Shown here piece by piece: positions 26,396 to 36,174 of a stretch of DNA of 64,000 bases (positions are counted from its first letter, which is position 1; each line of letters begins with the position of its first letter). Position numbers and translations under genes: made by a program. Below the pieces are notes generated by a model. That model was not told where the DNA came from and made no database searches. It saw nothing but the letters and a program-made list of their open reading frames with translations. Source of the stretch: Pseudoruminococcus massiliensis (lineage in GTDB: Bacteria; Bacillota; Clostridia; Oscillospirales; Acutalibacteraceae); contig NZ_OLMR01000006.1 of the NCBI RefSeq assembly GCF_900291955.1, positions 1 to 64,000 of the forward strand, in the 5' to 3' direction.

Positions 26396-26440
26396 AAAAA
26401 TTTCGAGTCAGCTCCGTTATGACCACTTCGATGCCTCTCC
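26396..26440 (-). pseudogene. 5' half of a second tRNA-Ser(CGA), broken at the anticodon stem
   Basis: Minus strand from 26440: GGAGAGGCAT, CGAAGTGGTCATAACGGAGC, then TGACTCGAAAT. This matches the acceptor, D arm and anticodon loop of the common Firmicute tRNA-Ser type, but the 3' half of the anticodon stem is replaced by TTTTTTG and no T arm or acceptor partner follows. A GGTTCGAAA lies near 26335 but cannot form a T stem. It looks like a tRNA gene whose 3' half was lost. Confidence 0.6.
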
Positions 26441-26720
26441 AAATTATTCAAAACACTATAATATTATATCTTTAAGAAATAAGAATGTCAAGAAAAATCT
26501 TTAGAAACCAAATTTGTGGATTTAAAATTATATTTGCATTTTATAAGCATAAATAGTGTGATAAGTAAAACTATTAAAATAAATTCTGAAACAGCCAATA
26601 ACTACTGATTTTTTCAAGAACATCAATCAAATTCGCAAATATCACAGATAAAATAGGTCCGTTTTTCACAGACTTATTCATACATAAACTACCTTTGATT
26701 TATAATGCTTAAAAAACATC
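26441..26720. other. AT-rich intergenic stretch at the ICE-chromosome border
   Basis: Between the tRNA fragment and the telA terminator I see no coding frame, repeat or RNA element. It is much richer in A and T than the ICE and matches the flanking chromosome. Confidence 0.5.
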
Positions 26721-26764
26721 AGACGCTGTATAAACAGAATTACTATTTATACAGCGTCTTTTTA
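26721..26764 (-). terminator. Terminator of the telA cluster
   Basis: A 14-bp perfect stem AGACGCTGTATAAA / TTTATACAGCGTCT (26721-26734, 26746-26759), with an A run upstream (T run on the minus strand) and T run downstream; works in both directions. Confidence 0.9.
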
Positions 26765-26780
26765 GATTTTTATTTATAGA

Positions 26781-27929
26781 TTATTTAAGCTTATCAAGCT
26801 CACTTTCTCTATGTTCCATACTTTCGATACGCTTCTGACCTTCATCAGCCAAATTTCTGAATTGCTCAATAGTTGTTTTCATCTGTGGCAAAGCCTTAGA
26901 TTTATATTCAGTAACAGCATCAAGGGCATCAAATGTATCTTCAAAAGCACTTTTAAGTGTGTCAACAGAAATATTTGCCTCCATAGCCTGTTGCTGGATA
27001 CTTGCTCCCTGGTCTTTAAGCATTTTTGCTGTTGCACCGATAATCTTGTTTGTTGCCTCATTTACAGCATTAACCTTCTCAAGAACAACCTTTTGATTAT
27101 ACAAAGCACTTGCAACTGTAACTGCTATTCTAAGGGCTGAAACTGTTACGCTCTCTGCTCTTTCAACCGCACGAATCAATTCTTTATTGTTGCGGCGAAC
27201 AATTTCCATAGCTATGATGCCTTGCATATTAACAGCCTGCATCTGCTGTAAATCCATAACCTTTTGTCTTAACGGAAAGAGAACCTCTTCTTCAATGAAT
27301 TTTATTCTCTCCTCATCAACATTTTGCACCTTAGCTTGTTCGATTGCAGAACTAATAGATTCGTCCATCTTCATTCCAAGGTCGATTTGCTGTGTAAGCC
27401 TTTGTGTTAAATCTCTCAAAGCAAGCTGCTCAATCTCAAGTGTTGTATTATCGTTTTTGAGAGTTGCTTTACCCTTGCCAAGTGATTCGATTGTTTCTGC
27501 GATAATAGTATCAGCCTTTTCAAACTTTGCAAAATAATTACGAATAGGATTGAAAAGCTTTCCTAAAACACCCTTTTTAACAAAATCTATGCCTGATGGG
27601 TCGAGGTCCTTCATTTGAGTCTGGAGCTGTGCAAGACCATTCACAACCTCGCCATTCTCTCCGCCCATCTTGCTTAAATCTGAAAGACGAACACTTAGAA
27701 GTTCATTCTTTCTTGTTGACTTTTCAACAACATCATTGCCAAAGCTATCAACCGAAGAAACTATTTCTCTCCTACCCTCAAGAGAACCTAAATCAACTGT
27801 AAAAAGCGATTGTGTGTTGTTGTCAGCAATTTTTTCGAGCTTATCCTCTGTTTCTGGCTTTGGTGCAAGTTCTACCTTGACTTCCTCTTTGACTGCCTCT
27901 ACATCAGGTAAATCCATTGAAAATCCCAT
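26781..27929 (-). CDS. telA: TelA / YaaN-family toxic anion resistance protein
   Basis: 382 residues, cytoplasmic, largely alpha-helical and coiled-coil. Signature stretches are DPSGIDFVKKGVLGKLFNP (about 133-151), LRDLTQRLTQQIDLGMKMDE and AVTVASALYNQKVVLEKVN, typical of PF05816. Members are linked to tellurite and other envelope stress, but the biochemical activity is not known. The start follows AAGGAGG. It is the last gene of a unit xpaC - VWA protein - telA with gaps of about 20 bp; in Bacillus xpaC and yaaN are likewise adjacent. Confidence 0.9.
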   Translation of the reverse strand: MGFSMDLPDVEAVKEEVKVELAPKPETEDKLEKIADNNTQSLFTVDLGSLEGRREIVSSVDSFGNDVVEKSTRKNELLSVRLSDLSKMGGENGEVVNGLAQLQTQMKDLDPSGIDFVKKGVLGKLFNPIRNYFAKFEKADTIIAETIESLGKGKATLKNDNTTLEIEQLALRDLTQRLTQQIDLGMKMDESISSAIEQAKVQNVDEERIKFIEEEVLFPLRQKVMDLQQMQAVNMQGIIAMEIVRRNNKELIRAVERAESVTVSALRIAVTVASALYNQKVVLEKVNAVNEATNKIIGATAKMLKDQGASIQQQAMEANISVDTLKSAFEDTFDALDAVTEYKSKALPQMKTTIEQFRNLADEGQKRIESMEHRESELDKLK

Positions 27930-27950
27930 TTTATATTCCTCCTTGTTATA

Positions 27951-29651
27951 TTACATTTCTGAATTGAAAAGATTCTTGAGCTGATAGATAATATCATCAC
28001 TATCTGCGTTGATTGTAGCTGCCTCGTTTATTTCAGAAATCTGATTAAGTGCAGCAATATTTGCATTATATCCGATTGAATATACAGGAACTTCATAATT
28101 ACTAAGTACTGATGAAATGTCATTTAGAGAACAACCTGTATTCTGTTCACCATCACTCAAGAGGAAAAGCATTGGCTTAGCCTCTGGGTGGTCTTTCTTT
28201 GCTTTATTAAGCATATCAAGTGCAACTACAACTGCGTCGTATGTAGCGGTTTGACCGTTAGCCTCAAGACTCTGCACAGCACCTTTAAATAGAGCTTGCT
28301 GATTAAGGTCGAATTTTGCTACTGGAAGATTTACATAAACCTTGCTATTATATGAAATAAGTCCTACATAATTTTCTTTATTTATATACTGCATAGAATT
28401 TATAAGTGAGGTTTGAAGTGCATTGATAGATTCGCCTGCCATACTGCCAGAAGTATCTGCAATAAATACTGCTATAATCGGATTACCACTATTCTTATTT
28501 TTCTTATAAAGCTTTTGAGCACTTAAAAGCTTACTGCCGTCAATATCATTAGGAAGCTCTGATTTATAAGAATCATTCTGATTAAAACCATATTGCTTTG
28601 CAAGACTTTGAGATGCGTCATTAAGGCAATATTCACAGAACTTATCCAAAACAGATTCTTTATCAGCTGAAAGTGTTCCGATTGCATACATTGGGTTATC
28701 GTGTCTTGCACCAAATGGTGTGAAAACATAGTCATTTTTTAAAGTAGGGTCATTAACATAGAGCTGATATTCCAAAACAAAGGCATCAAGAGAGCCTGAT
28801 TCAGCAGATTTTCTCATCTGTAAAGTGTTGTAAGAAACAAGCGGAACATTTTGCTGGAACTTCTTAAAGCCCTCAGTAGCTGTTTCACTTAAAAGGTTAT
28901 CAGTATCATATGAATAAAGTGTACTTACAAGGAAATTAAAGCCTGTTGAGCTAACAAGTGGGTTTGTATATCCCATTGCAATCTCGTTAGCTGCAGTAGC
29001 CTCTGTAATAACCTTCATATTTACAGAGCCATATTTTTTAATCATTTCATTATATTTACTCTTAGAGATAAGAACACCTGCAACATTGCCAACAAGCTTT
29101 TTCTCTTTAAGCTTAACATTGACATTCTTTGCCTCTATCATCTTGCCCCAAAATTCATTTGATGGCGTAATAGCATCTGGAACATATTTTCCTGATGTTA
29201 TGTAATCTACGCCAAGACCTGATGTAACAGAACGGATTGAAACAGAAATAGTCTTGCCATTAATTTTATAATTTTCATTATTAAAATTCTTTGCGACTTC
29301 GTTTATCCAACCGTCAGTATCCTCGCCAGCTTTTTCTGGTGAAGCAAAAATCTCGATATTGATTTCGCCATTACCTGTTACTGTTAAAGGTGTTTTAGAT
29401 ATATCAGGCAGTTCCTCTTCCTCACTCAATATATCCTCATCACTTATAGATGCTTTTATAGGGTTTACATTTGTAACATTGATTCCGCCAAGCAGTTTGT
29501 TCATCTGATTTTCAGCTTGCTCGCTTGTTATTGTTTCTTGGCTTTTTCCTACATCTTTAGTCAGCATAATCCCACCGAAAACAAGACCGAAAACAACAAC
29601 AGCAATACCTGCAAAAATCGCAATTTTTTTACCATTAGACAGATTAGTCAT
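27951..29651 (-). CDS. Membrane-anchored protein with substrate-binding-like and von Willebrand A domains
   Basis: 566 residues. One N-terminal membrane segment (about 9-29, AIFAGIAVVVFGLVFGGIML) puts the rest outside. Residues about 75-370 resemble a type 2 solute-binding protein (ITPSNEFWGKMIEAKNV; YTNPLVSSTGFNFLVSTLY). Residues about 390-560 are a VWA domain with an intact metal-ion site: DTSGSMAG, TATYD and LSDGEQNT. No transporter partner adjoins. VWA proteins often accompany TelA and XpaC in Firmicutes. The start follows AGGAGG. Confidence 0.85.
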   Translation of the reverse strand: MTNLSNGKKIAIFAGIAVVVFGLVFGGIMLTKDVGKSQETITSEQAENQMNKLLGGINVTNVNPIKASISDEDILSEEEELPDISKTPLTVTGNGEINIEIFASPEKAGEDTDGWINEVAKNFNNENYKINGKTISVSIRSVTSGLGVDYITSGKYVPDAITPSNEFWGKMIEAKNVNVKLKEKKLVGNVAGVLISKSKYNEMIKKYGSVNMKVITEATAANEIAMGYTNPLVSSTGFNFLVSTLYSYDTDNLLSETATEGFKKFQQNVPLVSYNTLQMRKSAESGSLDAFVLEYQLYVNDPTLKNDYVFTPFGARHDNPMYAIGTLSADKESVLDKFCEYCLNDASQSLAKQYGFNQNDSYKSELPNDIDGSKLLSAQKLYKKNKNSGNPIIAVFIADTSGSMAGESINALQTSLINSMQYINKENYVGLISYNSKVYVNLPVAKFDLNQQALFKGAVQSLEANGQTATYDAVVVALDMLNKAKKDHPEAKPMLFLLSDGEQNTGCSLNDISSVLSNYEVPVYSIGYNANIAALNQISEINEAATINADSDDIIYQLKNLFNSEM

Positions 29652-29667
29652 TTTTTACCTCCTGAAA

Positions 29668-30432
29668 TTAGTTCTTATAATATTTTGTCTGAGAAATCAA
29701 ATCATTGATTTCCTGAATTGCTGTAAGCTCTTCAAGACCAGCCTCATCAATATCATCAAGCTTAGAGATTTCGAGTAAGAGGCTATCAAGCTTTACTAAA
29801 ATGCTTTCATTCATTTCCACAAGTCCCTTAACATAATCTATATGTTCATTATAGATTTTAAGCTGTGCACCAGTTGATTTAGAGGCAACTGTTATGCCAT
29901 CAGAAGCAGGGGCGTTTTTAAGCTTATTTATAAGCTTGGTATAGTCCTTATAATCGAAAATTATCATTCTGTTAATCATCTTTTTAAGGTTATTATAGAA
30001 AAGAGCCTGTACAGAATCTATAACCGTTTGAAATTTCGTATAGGTCATTTCTTGTGGGGAGAAATACTGTGCAAGAATACTATCCAGAGCCTTGTCCTTA
30101 TCCTGCAAACGATAAACTTGGTCTATTGCATTTGAAATTTCCTCATCAAAAACTTTTTTCTCTCGTCTTTCCTCTAAAGCACCTATGTAATCTTTGTCGT
30201 CAACAAGCTCAGCATTTTTAAATAGCTGTATAGATGGTTGTTTAAATAGTATTGTATAATTTCCATAGAAAAATGTTACTATACTCATCACTATAACAGT
30301 CACACCGAGAGCGGTAGTGAGTGCATCACCACTAAAATTCAACCCTACAAAACCTGCTGAAAAGAGTATCACATTAAGTAAGGCTATTCCCAGATTCAAA
30401 CAAAGAAGTTTGATTATCTGTTTTTTTGACAT
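29668..30432 (-). CDS. xpaC: XpaC-like membrane protein
   Basis: 254 residues from ATG 30432, behind GGGAGG (a start at 30474 has no ribosome site). Two N-terminal membrane helices (about 8-30 and 38-60) are followed by a charged helical domain (about 80-254; YIGALEERREKKVF, IDSVQALFYNNLKKM). It fits the XpaC family (5-bromo-4-chloroindolyl phosphate hydrolysis protein), whose real activity is uncertain and which is generally paired with TelA. First gene of the telA unit. Confidence 0.75.
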   Translation of the reverse strand: MSKKQIIKLLCLNLGIALLNVILFSAGFVGLNFSGDALTTALGVTVIVMSIVTFFYGNYTILFKQPSIQLFKNAELVDDKDYIGALEERREKKVFDEEISNAIDQVYRLQDKDKALDSILAQYFSPQEMTYTKFQTVIDSVQALFYNNLKKMINRMIIFDYKDYTKLINKLKNAPASDGITVASKSTGAQLKIYNEHIDYVKGLVEMNESILVKLDSLLLEISKLDDIDEAGLEELTAIQEINDLISQTKYYKN

Positions 30433-30600
30433 TTTATATCCTCCCAAAATAATAATGTTGTCACAAAGCAACAATCACATAATATCAATTTAATTTTACT
30501 ATTTTGTATAAAATTTGTCAATGAATATATAATAGCACTTTAATTTATATTTTTCAATATATTTTAAAAATAAATATAATAAACCTGTCAAAGCTATAAA

Positions 30601-31269
30601 TTATATAATTCTGCCGTCGCTGATTTCTATTCTTTTATCTGCCATAGCTGCTATTGAATTATCATGTGTAATTATTACAACTGTTTTGCCTGAATTATGA
30701 AGCTCAGATAAAATTCTCATAATCTCATCACTTGAACCTGCGTCGAGATTTCCAGTTGGCTCGTCCGCAAGAATAAGCGGTGGTTCAGTGGCAATGGCTC
30801 TTGCGATTGCTACTCTCTGTTGCTGTCCTCCTGAAAGCTCAAAGGGGCGATGATTCATTCTTTCAGAAAGTCCAACCATTTCAAGTGCAGAGACTGCCAA
30901 AGTATGGCGTTTTTTCTTTTCAGTTTTTCTATATATAAGAGGAAGCTCTACATTTTCAAGTGCCGTCATCGTTGGTACAAGATTAAAGCTTTGAAAAATA
31001 AACCCGATAACCTTATTTCTTATATATGAAAGTTTTCTCTCGCTTAACTTAGAAACTTCCTCCCCATCGAGAAAATATTTTCCACTTGTTGGAACATCAA
31101 GACAGCCAAGAATATTCATTAGTGTTGATTTTCCCGAACCTGATTTGCCTATAATAGCTGTGAAATCTCCCCTATTTATATTAAGGCTTACATCTGAAAG
31201 AGCATAAACCTTTGCATATCCAGTATTATAAATCTTAAAAATATTTTTTATTTCAATAAGCTTCTGCAT
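30601..31269 (-). CDS. ABC transporter ATP-binding protein (LolD/MacB type), without an adjacent permease
   Basis: 222 residues with a complete nucleotide-binding domain: Walker [11 protein letters not shown]-loop [20 protein letters not shown], signature [14 protein letters not shown], Walker [13 protein letters not shown] and switch His in VIITHD. The Q-loop region is of the MacB/FtsE/LolD kind, which normally pairs with an FtsX-like permease for lipoprotein or peptide export. No permease lies on either side; the next gene is xpaC, 169 bp on, and upstream is the divergent ctsR operon. It may serve a permease elsewhere or the telA cluster. Confidence 0.85.
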   Translation of the reverse strand: MQKLIEIKNIFKIYNTGYAKVYALSDVSLNINRGDFTAIIGKSGSGKSTLMNILGCLDVPTSGKYFLDGEEVSKLSERKLSYIRNKVIGFIFQSFNLVPTMTALENVELPLIYRKTEKKKRHTLAVSALEMVGLSERMNHRPFELSGGQQQRVAIARAIATEPPLILADEPTGNLDAGSSDEIMRILSELHNSGKTVVIITHDNSIAAMADKRIEISDGRII

Positions 31270-31420
31270 AAAACACCACTCCCAATAATAGTATTAACCC
31301 AGATTAGTCAAATATTTTCGTAAAAACACTGGCTAAAAATTTTTTCAAAAAATTTAAAATAGTTAGTATTTAATAGAAAAAAAGAGTATTCGAGAGTTTT
31401 TACATACATTTCAGTGTATT

Positions 31421-31493
31421 TTTGACTTTATTTGACTTTGATTTTTTTTGACTATTGCCGTACAATACAATCACAAGGTCAAGGAAAGTCAAA
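31421..31493 (+). promoter_or_regulatory. ctsR operon promoter flanked by two CtsR boxes
   Basis: The promoter is TTGATT (31438-31443), 17 bases, TACAAT (31461-31466). One CtsR box, on the minus strand, reads AGTCAAATAAAGTCAAA (31437-31421) and fits the heptad repeat RGTCAAANANRGTCAAA exactly. A second, GGTCAAGGAAAGTCAAA (31477-31493), has one change. They flank the promoter on both sides, so CtsR should repress its own operon until heat or thiol stress. A CtsR loop or joint occlusion is inference. Confidence 0.85.
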
Positions 31494-31523
31494 GACAAGA
31501 GATAAAGTAAGAGGTGAGAATAA

Positions 31524-31985
31524 ATGAGAATGAGTGACCTCGTTGCCAACTATATAATGCGTGCGCTTGATGAAAGCGATGGCAATGCAGAAATTCAGCG
31601 TAATGTTCTTGCTGGTGAGCTTGGTTGTGTACCAAGTCAGATAAACTATGTTATAACCTCCCGATTTACTCCTGAACAGGGATATATCGTAGAGAGCAAG
31701 CGTGGTGGCGGTGGCTACATCAGAATCACAAGAGTTACCACCGACAGACGCTCCGCTATTATGCACATAGTTAATTCCATTGGCGATAAGCTAAGTTCAT
31801 CTTCCGCAGCGATTATGCTTAGGAATATGAAGGATAGCGGTATAATTTCCGCATATGATTCAGCATTGATGAGTGCGGCACTTTCCGATAAGGCTTATGG
31901 CGATACACCACCACAAAAACGTGATTCGCTCAGAGCCTCAATCTTCAAAAATTTGCTTATAACACATATGATAATAAATGAATAG
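31524..31985 (+). CDS. ctsR: CtsR, heat-shock repressor of class III genes
   Basis: 153 residues. The N-terminal winged helix has MSDLVANYI and LGCVPSQINYVITSRFTPEQGY with the glycine-rich wing RGGGGYIRI, the CtsR heat-sensing tetraglycine region. The C-terminal domain (about 80-153) is for dimerisation and McsB-controlled release. ATG 31524 follows GAGGTGAG. It ends in TAG, the only such stop among intact chromosomal genes here, directly before the mcsA ribosome site. First gene of ctsR-mcsA-mcsB-clpC, with its own CtsR boxes upstream. Confidence 0.95.
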   Translation: MRMSDLVANYIMRALDESDGNAEIQRNVLAGELGCVPSQINYVITSRFTPEQGYIVESKRGGGGYIRITRVTTDRRSAIMHIVNSIGDKLSSSSAAIMLRNMKDSGIISAYDSALMSAALSDKAYGDTPPQKRDSLRASIFKNLLITHMIINE

Positions 31986-31996
31986 GAGGAATCTCT

Positions 31997-32491
31997 ATGT
32001 TATGTCAATCCTGTGGTCAAAACCAAGCAACTACTCACATCAAAACAATAATTAACGGTGAACTTGCAGAAGTAAATCTTTGCCGTGAATGTGCTCAGAA
32101 ACTCGGATATAATTCTTTCTTCGGAAATTTCGGAATGGATTTCGATAAATTCTTAGGAAGTCTTATGGGTGGCAGTGAGAGCAGAACCTTAAAAAGCAGA
32201 AAACGCTGCAACTGCTGTGGCAGTACCTTTGAGGATATTGCAAAAAGTGGTAAGGTTGGTTGTGCAAACTGCTATGACATATTCTATGATGAGCTTCTTC
32301 CATCAATCCAAAGAATACACGGTAAGACAGTTCATATTGGCAAGCTTGCAAAATCTGCGGGCAGCGAGGTTAAAATGAAGAGTACCCTCGCAAAGCTCAA
32401 GGAAGAGCTTACAACTGCAATTAAAGAACAAGAATTTGAGAAAGCTGCAAAGCTCCGTGACCAAATCAAAGAGCTTGAAGCTAAAGGCTAA
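31997..32491 (+). CDS. mcsA: McsA, activator of the McsB arginine kinase
   Basis: 164 residues. Four CxxC motifs (CQSC, CREC, CNCC, CANC) form two zinc sites that sense metals and thiol stress. The C-terminus (about 127-162; TAIKEQEFEKAAKLRDQIKELE) is a UVR coiled coil that contacts ClpC or McsB. Start after AGGAGGA, 11 bp after ctsR; 17 bp before mcsB. Confidence 0.95.
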   Translation: MLCQSCGQNQATTHIKTIINGELAEVNLCRECAQKLGYNSFFGNFGMDFDKFLGSLMGGSESRTLKSRKRCNCCGSTFEDIAKSGKVGCANCYDIFYDELLPSIQRIHGKTVHIGKLAKSAGSEVKMKSTLAKLKEELTTAIKEQEFEKAAKLRDQIKELEAKG

Positions 32492-32508
32492 GAGAGGGGG
32501 ATTTAATT

Positions 32509-33564
32509 ATGGATAAGTGGTATAACAAAAGTGGCAATGAGGGCGATGTAGTCATAAGCACAAGAATTCGTTTCGCACGAAATCTTAAAGAATATCCTTT
32601 CCCCTGCCGACTTAATGATGAAACAAAATGCAAAGTCACCGCACTGGTAAAGGACGCTATTCTTAATGGCAATTCCGCTCTCGCAAGCAGATTTGAATAC
32701 ATTCAAATGCCTGAGCTTACTCAGGAAGAGGCTGTTTCTCTTGTAGAGCGTCACCTTGTAAGCCCTGAATTCATTTCAGACAGACAAGGCAGAGGGCTTC
32801 TTCTCCTTGATGATGAAAGCGTCAGCGTTATGATTAACGAAGAAGACCATATCCGTATTCAGGTTATGCATCAAGGTCTTGACCTTACAGCTGCATATGA
32901 TATTGCTGATAAGATTGATACTCTTCTTGATGAGCGTCTTAACTTTGCTTTCAACGATAAGCTTGGTTATCTTACCCAGTGTCCGACAAACCTTGGTACA
33001 GGTATGAGAGCATCTCTTATGCTCCATCTTCCAGGACTTCAACAGAGTAAGGCTATGAACAGAATAGCTTCAACTCTTTCAAAGCTTGGACTTGTCCTTC
33101 GTGGTATGTACGGCGAAGGCAGTGAACCAAAGGGAGCCTTGTATCAGCTTTCTAATCAGGTTACGCTCGGCATCTCTGAAGAACAAGCTATGAGCAATCT
33201 TAGAGATGTAGCACTTCAGCTTGTTGCACAGGAGCGTGAGGCAAGAAATAATCTAACTAAAAACATTGAGGTTATAGATGCTATCAGCCGTTCCTATGGT
33301 CTTTCAAGATATGCAAGGCTTATGTCTAACGAAGAATGTATGAAACTACTTTCTAACATTCGTTTCGGCATTGCGGCAGGAATCATCGACAAGCTCGATT
33401 TTGATATTATCAACAGGCTTATGATTGAAACACAGCCTGCAACACTTATGAAGAATGTCGGCAAAAAGCTTTCACCATCAGAGCGAGATAGAATCAGAGC
33501 CGATGTTGTCCGTTCCACAATGCTCAAGACGAACATTCCAAATAACAGAAGACTCGAGAACTAA
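32509..33564 (+). CDS. mcsB: McsB, protein-arginine kinase
   Basis: 351 residues of the phosphagen-kinase fold. STRIRFARNL near residue 20 binds the nucleotide phosphates, IRIQVMHQGLDL (about 115) and RASLMLHLPGL (about 165) are kinase-core motifs, and RGMYGEGSEP is the flexible loop. McsB phosphorylates arginines, marking proteins for ClpCP and inactivating CtsR. Start after AGAGGGGG. Length is usual for the family. Confidence 0.95.
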   Translation: MDKWYNKSGNEGDVVISTRIRFARNLKEYPFPCRLNDETKCKVTALVKDAILNGNSALASRFEYIQMPELTQEEAVSLVERHLVSPEFISDRQGRGLLLLDDESVSVMINEEDHIRIQVMHQGLDLTAAYDIADKIDTLLDERLNFAFNDKLGYLTQCPTNLGTGMRASLMLHLPGLQQSKAMNRIASTLSKLGLVLRGMYGEGSEPKGALYQLSNQVTLGISEEQAMSNLRDVALQLVAQEREARNNLTKNIEVIDAISRSYGLSRYARLMSNEECMKLLSNIRFGIAAGIIDKLDFDIINRLMIETQPATLMKNVGKKLSPSERDRIRADVVRSTMLKTNIPNNRRLEN

Positions 33565-33624
33565 CAAATTCCGAGAAATTATTGATTAAGTTTATTGTAT
33601 ATTATAAATGGGAGGTATTGCTTT

Positions 33625-36093
33625 ATGTATAAGTTTAATGGATTTACAGAAAAGGCAAACAGTGCAATCAATCTTGCAATCGAATCTGCACAGGACTTAG
33701 GCTTCACATACATCGGAAGTGAGCATATTTTGCTCGGACTTCTCAAAGTAAACGATGGTGTTGCTTATAATGCTCTTACAGAAGCAGGTGCATCTGCCGA
33801 TAAGCTTGAAGAACTTATCAAATCTGAAATCGGTTTAGGCGAATACATTACACTTTCACCTGATGATTTCACACCACGCACAAAGCGTATTATTCAGACA
33901 TCTATTATGCAGGCATCAAGGCTCGGCAATAACTATGTTGGCACTGAGCATATCTTACTTGCAATACTTGCCGATACGGACAGCTATGCTGTAAGATTCC
34001 TTGGCGAAATGGGTGTTAGGGCTAATGATTTAATAGAAAATCTTCAAAACCTTCTTGGCAGCTCCGATGAGCAAGGAAATATTGCATCACCTGACAAAAA
34101 GCAATCAAAGGGTTCTGGTAATACCAAGACACTTGATAAGTATGGCAGAGATTTGACAGCTATTGCCGCACAAGGTGGTATTGACCCTGTCATCGGCAGA
34201 AAGGACGAGATTCAGCGTGTTATTCAGATTCTTTCTCGTAGAACCAAGAATAACCCTTGCTTAATCGGTGAACCTGGTGTCGGTAAAACAGCTGTTGCGG
34301 AAGGTCTTGCTTTGAAGATTGTTTCTGGTGATGTTCCTGAAACACTTAAAAATAAGCGTGTTATCGCTCTTGACCTTACTGGTATGATTGCTGGTACAAA
34401 GTATAGAGGCGATTTTGAGGACAGAATTAACAATGTCATCAGTGAGCTTAAAAAGGCTGGTAATGTAATCCTCTTTATTGATGAACTTCATACCATTATT
34501 GGTGCGGGTTCAGCAGAGGGTTCAGCAGATACTGCAAATATCTTAAAGCCATCTCTTGCAAGAGGTGATTTCCAAGTTATTGGTGCAACAACCATAAATG
34601 AATATAGAAAGTACATTGAAAAGGATAGTGCTTTGGAGCGTCGTTTCCAGCCTGTTATGGTCGGTGAACCTTCCGAAGAAGAAGCTATCGAAATCCTTAA
34701 AGGACTTCGTGACAGATATGAAGCTCACCACAAGGTAAAAATTACAGATGACGCAATAGAAGCCGCTGTAAAGCTTTCATCAAGATATATCGCAGACAGA
34801 TTTCTTCCTGATAAGGCTATCGACCTTATAGATGAGGCTGCGTCTAAGGTTCGTCTAAAGAACTTTACTCCACCTGATGATGTCAAGGGACTTGAGGACG
34901 AGCTTTCACAACTCCAAAAGGAAAAGGAATCTGCTATTAATGAACAGAACTTTGAGCGTGCTGCACAAATTCGTGATAAAGAAAAGGCACTCAAGGATAA
35001 GATTGAAGATGCAAAGCGTAATTGGCGTGAGAAAAATGACCATACCAATGACGAAGTTACACCTGAAGATATAGCAGAAATCGTTTCTGGCTGGACAGGT
35101 ATCCCTGTTGTACAGCTTACCGAGGAAGAAAGTGAGCGTTTGCTCAAGCTTGAATCAATCCTCCACGAAAGAATTATCGGTCAGGACGAGGCTGTTAAGG
35201 CTGTCGCAAAGGCTATTCGTAGAGGTCGTGTCGGCTTGAAAGACCCTAATCGTCCGATAGGCTCATTCATCTTCTTAGGTCCGACTGGTGTAGGTAAAAC
35301 AGAGCTTTGCAAAACTCTCGCAGAAGCAATGTTCGGCGATGAAAATGCTATGATTCGTTTCGATATGTCAGAGTTTATGGAAAAGCATACAGTTTCTAAG
35401 CTCATCGGTTCACCTCCAGGATATGTTGGTTACGATGAGGGTGGTCAGCTTACTGAAAGAGTAAGAAGAAAGCCATATTCAGTAATTCTCTTTGACGAGA
35501 TAGAAAAGGCTCACCCTGATGTATTCAATATGCTCCTCCAGATTCTCGATGACGGTCGTCTGACAGATTCTCAAGGCAGAAAGGTTGACTTCCGTAACAC
35601 TGTAATCATTATGACTTCTAATGTTGGTGCAAAGCTTATCACTAACGAGCAAAAGAGTCTTGGTTTCCTCAGTGATGGTTCAGATAAGCCAAAGTCCGAA
35701 AAAGAAACTGCAGAAGAAATCAAGGAAGCTGTTATGGGCGAGCTTAAAAACACCTTTAAGCCTGAATTTCTTAACAGAATTGATGATATAATCGTTTTCA
35801 ACAGATTGAACGACGCTGACATCAAGAATATTGCTAAGCGTATGCTTAAGACTCTTACAAAAAGACTTGAAAATATGGAAATCGACATTACCTTTGCCGA
35901 TAGCACTATTGATGAAATCTCTAAGGAAGGCTTTGACCCTGTTTATGGTGCAAGACCTCTCCGTCGTGCAATTCAGTCCAAGCTTGAAGATGATATTTCC
36001 GAAAAAATTCTTGATGGCTCTATTGCTAAGGGTGGCAAGTATATCTGCGAATTTGTAGATAATAAGTTCACCTTTACACCTAAATCAGAATAA
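33625..36093 (+). CDS. clpC: ClpC, AAA+ unfoldase of the ClpCP protease
   Basis: 822 residues from ATG 33625, with GGGAGG ten bases upstream (the frame is open to an earlier start, but [11 protein letters not shown] matches ClpC N-termini). Two Clp-N repeats, a first AAA+ module ([13 protein letters not shown]), a middle domain with a UVR-like [16 protein letters not shown] that meets McsB or MecA, and a second module ([23 protein letters not shown]). The C-terminal region has the [10 protein letters not shown] sensor. A strong shared terminator follows. Confidence 0.95.
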   Translation: MYKFNGFTEKANSAINLAIESAQDLGFTYIGSEHILLGLLKVNDGVAYNALTEAGASADKLEELIKSEIGLGEYITLSPDDFTPRTKRIIQTSIMQASRLGNNYVGTEHILLAILADTDSYAVRFLGEMGVRANDLIENLQNLLGSSDEQGNIASPDKKQSKGSGNTKTLDKYGRDLTAIAAQGGIDPVIGRKDEIQRVIQILSRRTKNNPCLIGEPGVGKTAVAEGLALKIVSGDVPETLKNKRVIALDLTGMIAGTKYRGDFEDRINNVISELKKAGNVILFIDELHTIIGAGSAEGSADTANILKPSLARGDFQVIGATTINEYRKYIEKDSALERRFQPVMVGEPSEEEAIEILKGLRDRYEAHHKVKITDDAIEAAVKLSSRYIADRFLPDKAIDLIDEAASKVRLKNFTPPDDVKGLEDELSQLQKEKESAINEQNFERAAQIRDKEKALKDKIEDAKRNWREKNDHTNDEVTPEDIAEIVSGWTGIPVVQLTEEESERLLKLESILHERIIGQDEAVKAVAKAIRRGRVGLKDPNRPIGSFIFLGPTGVGKTELCKTLAEAMFGDENAMIRFDMSEFMEKHTVSKLIGSPPGYVGYDEGGQLTERVRRKPYSVILFDEIEKAHPDVFNMLLQILDDGRLTDSQGRKVDFRNTVIIMTSNVGAKLITNEQKSLGFLSDGSDKPKSEKETAEEIKEAVMGELKNTFKPEFLNRIDDIIVFNRLNDADIKNIAKRMLKTLTKRLENMEIDITFADSTIDEISKEGFDPVYGARPLRRAIQSKLEDDISEKILDGSIAKGGKYICEFVDNKFTFTPKSE

Positions 36094-36131
36094 GACTTAC
36101 CTGCATTAGGGTAAAAGATTCCCCTGAATAA

Positions 36132-36174
36132 AATTCCCGACCAATGTGATTCGCTCCATTGGTCGGGAATTTTT
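36132..36174 (+). terminator. Terminator of the ctsR operon
   Basis: AATTCCCGACCAATG pairs with CATTGGTCGGGAATT around a short loop (36132-36170), then TTTT. Serves both the clpC side and, with its A-rich lead, the convergent VanZ gene. Confidence 0.9.
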
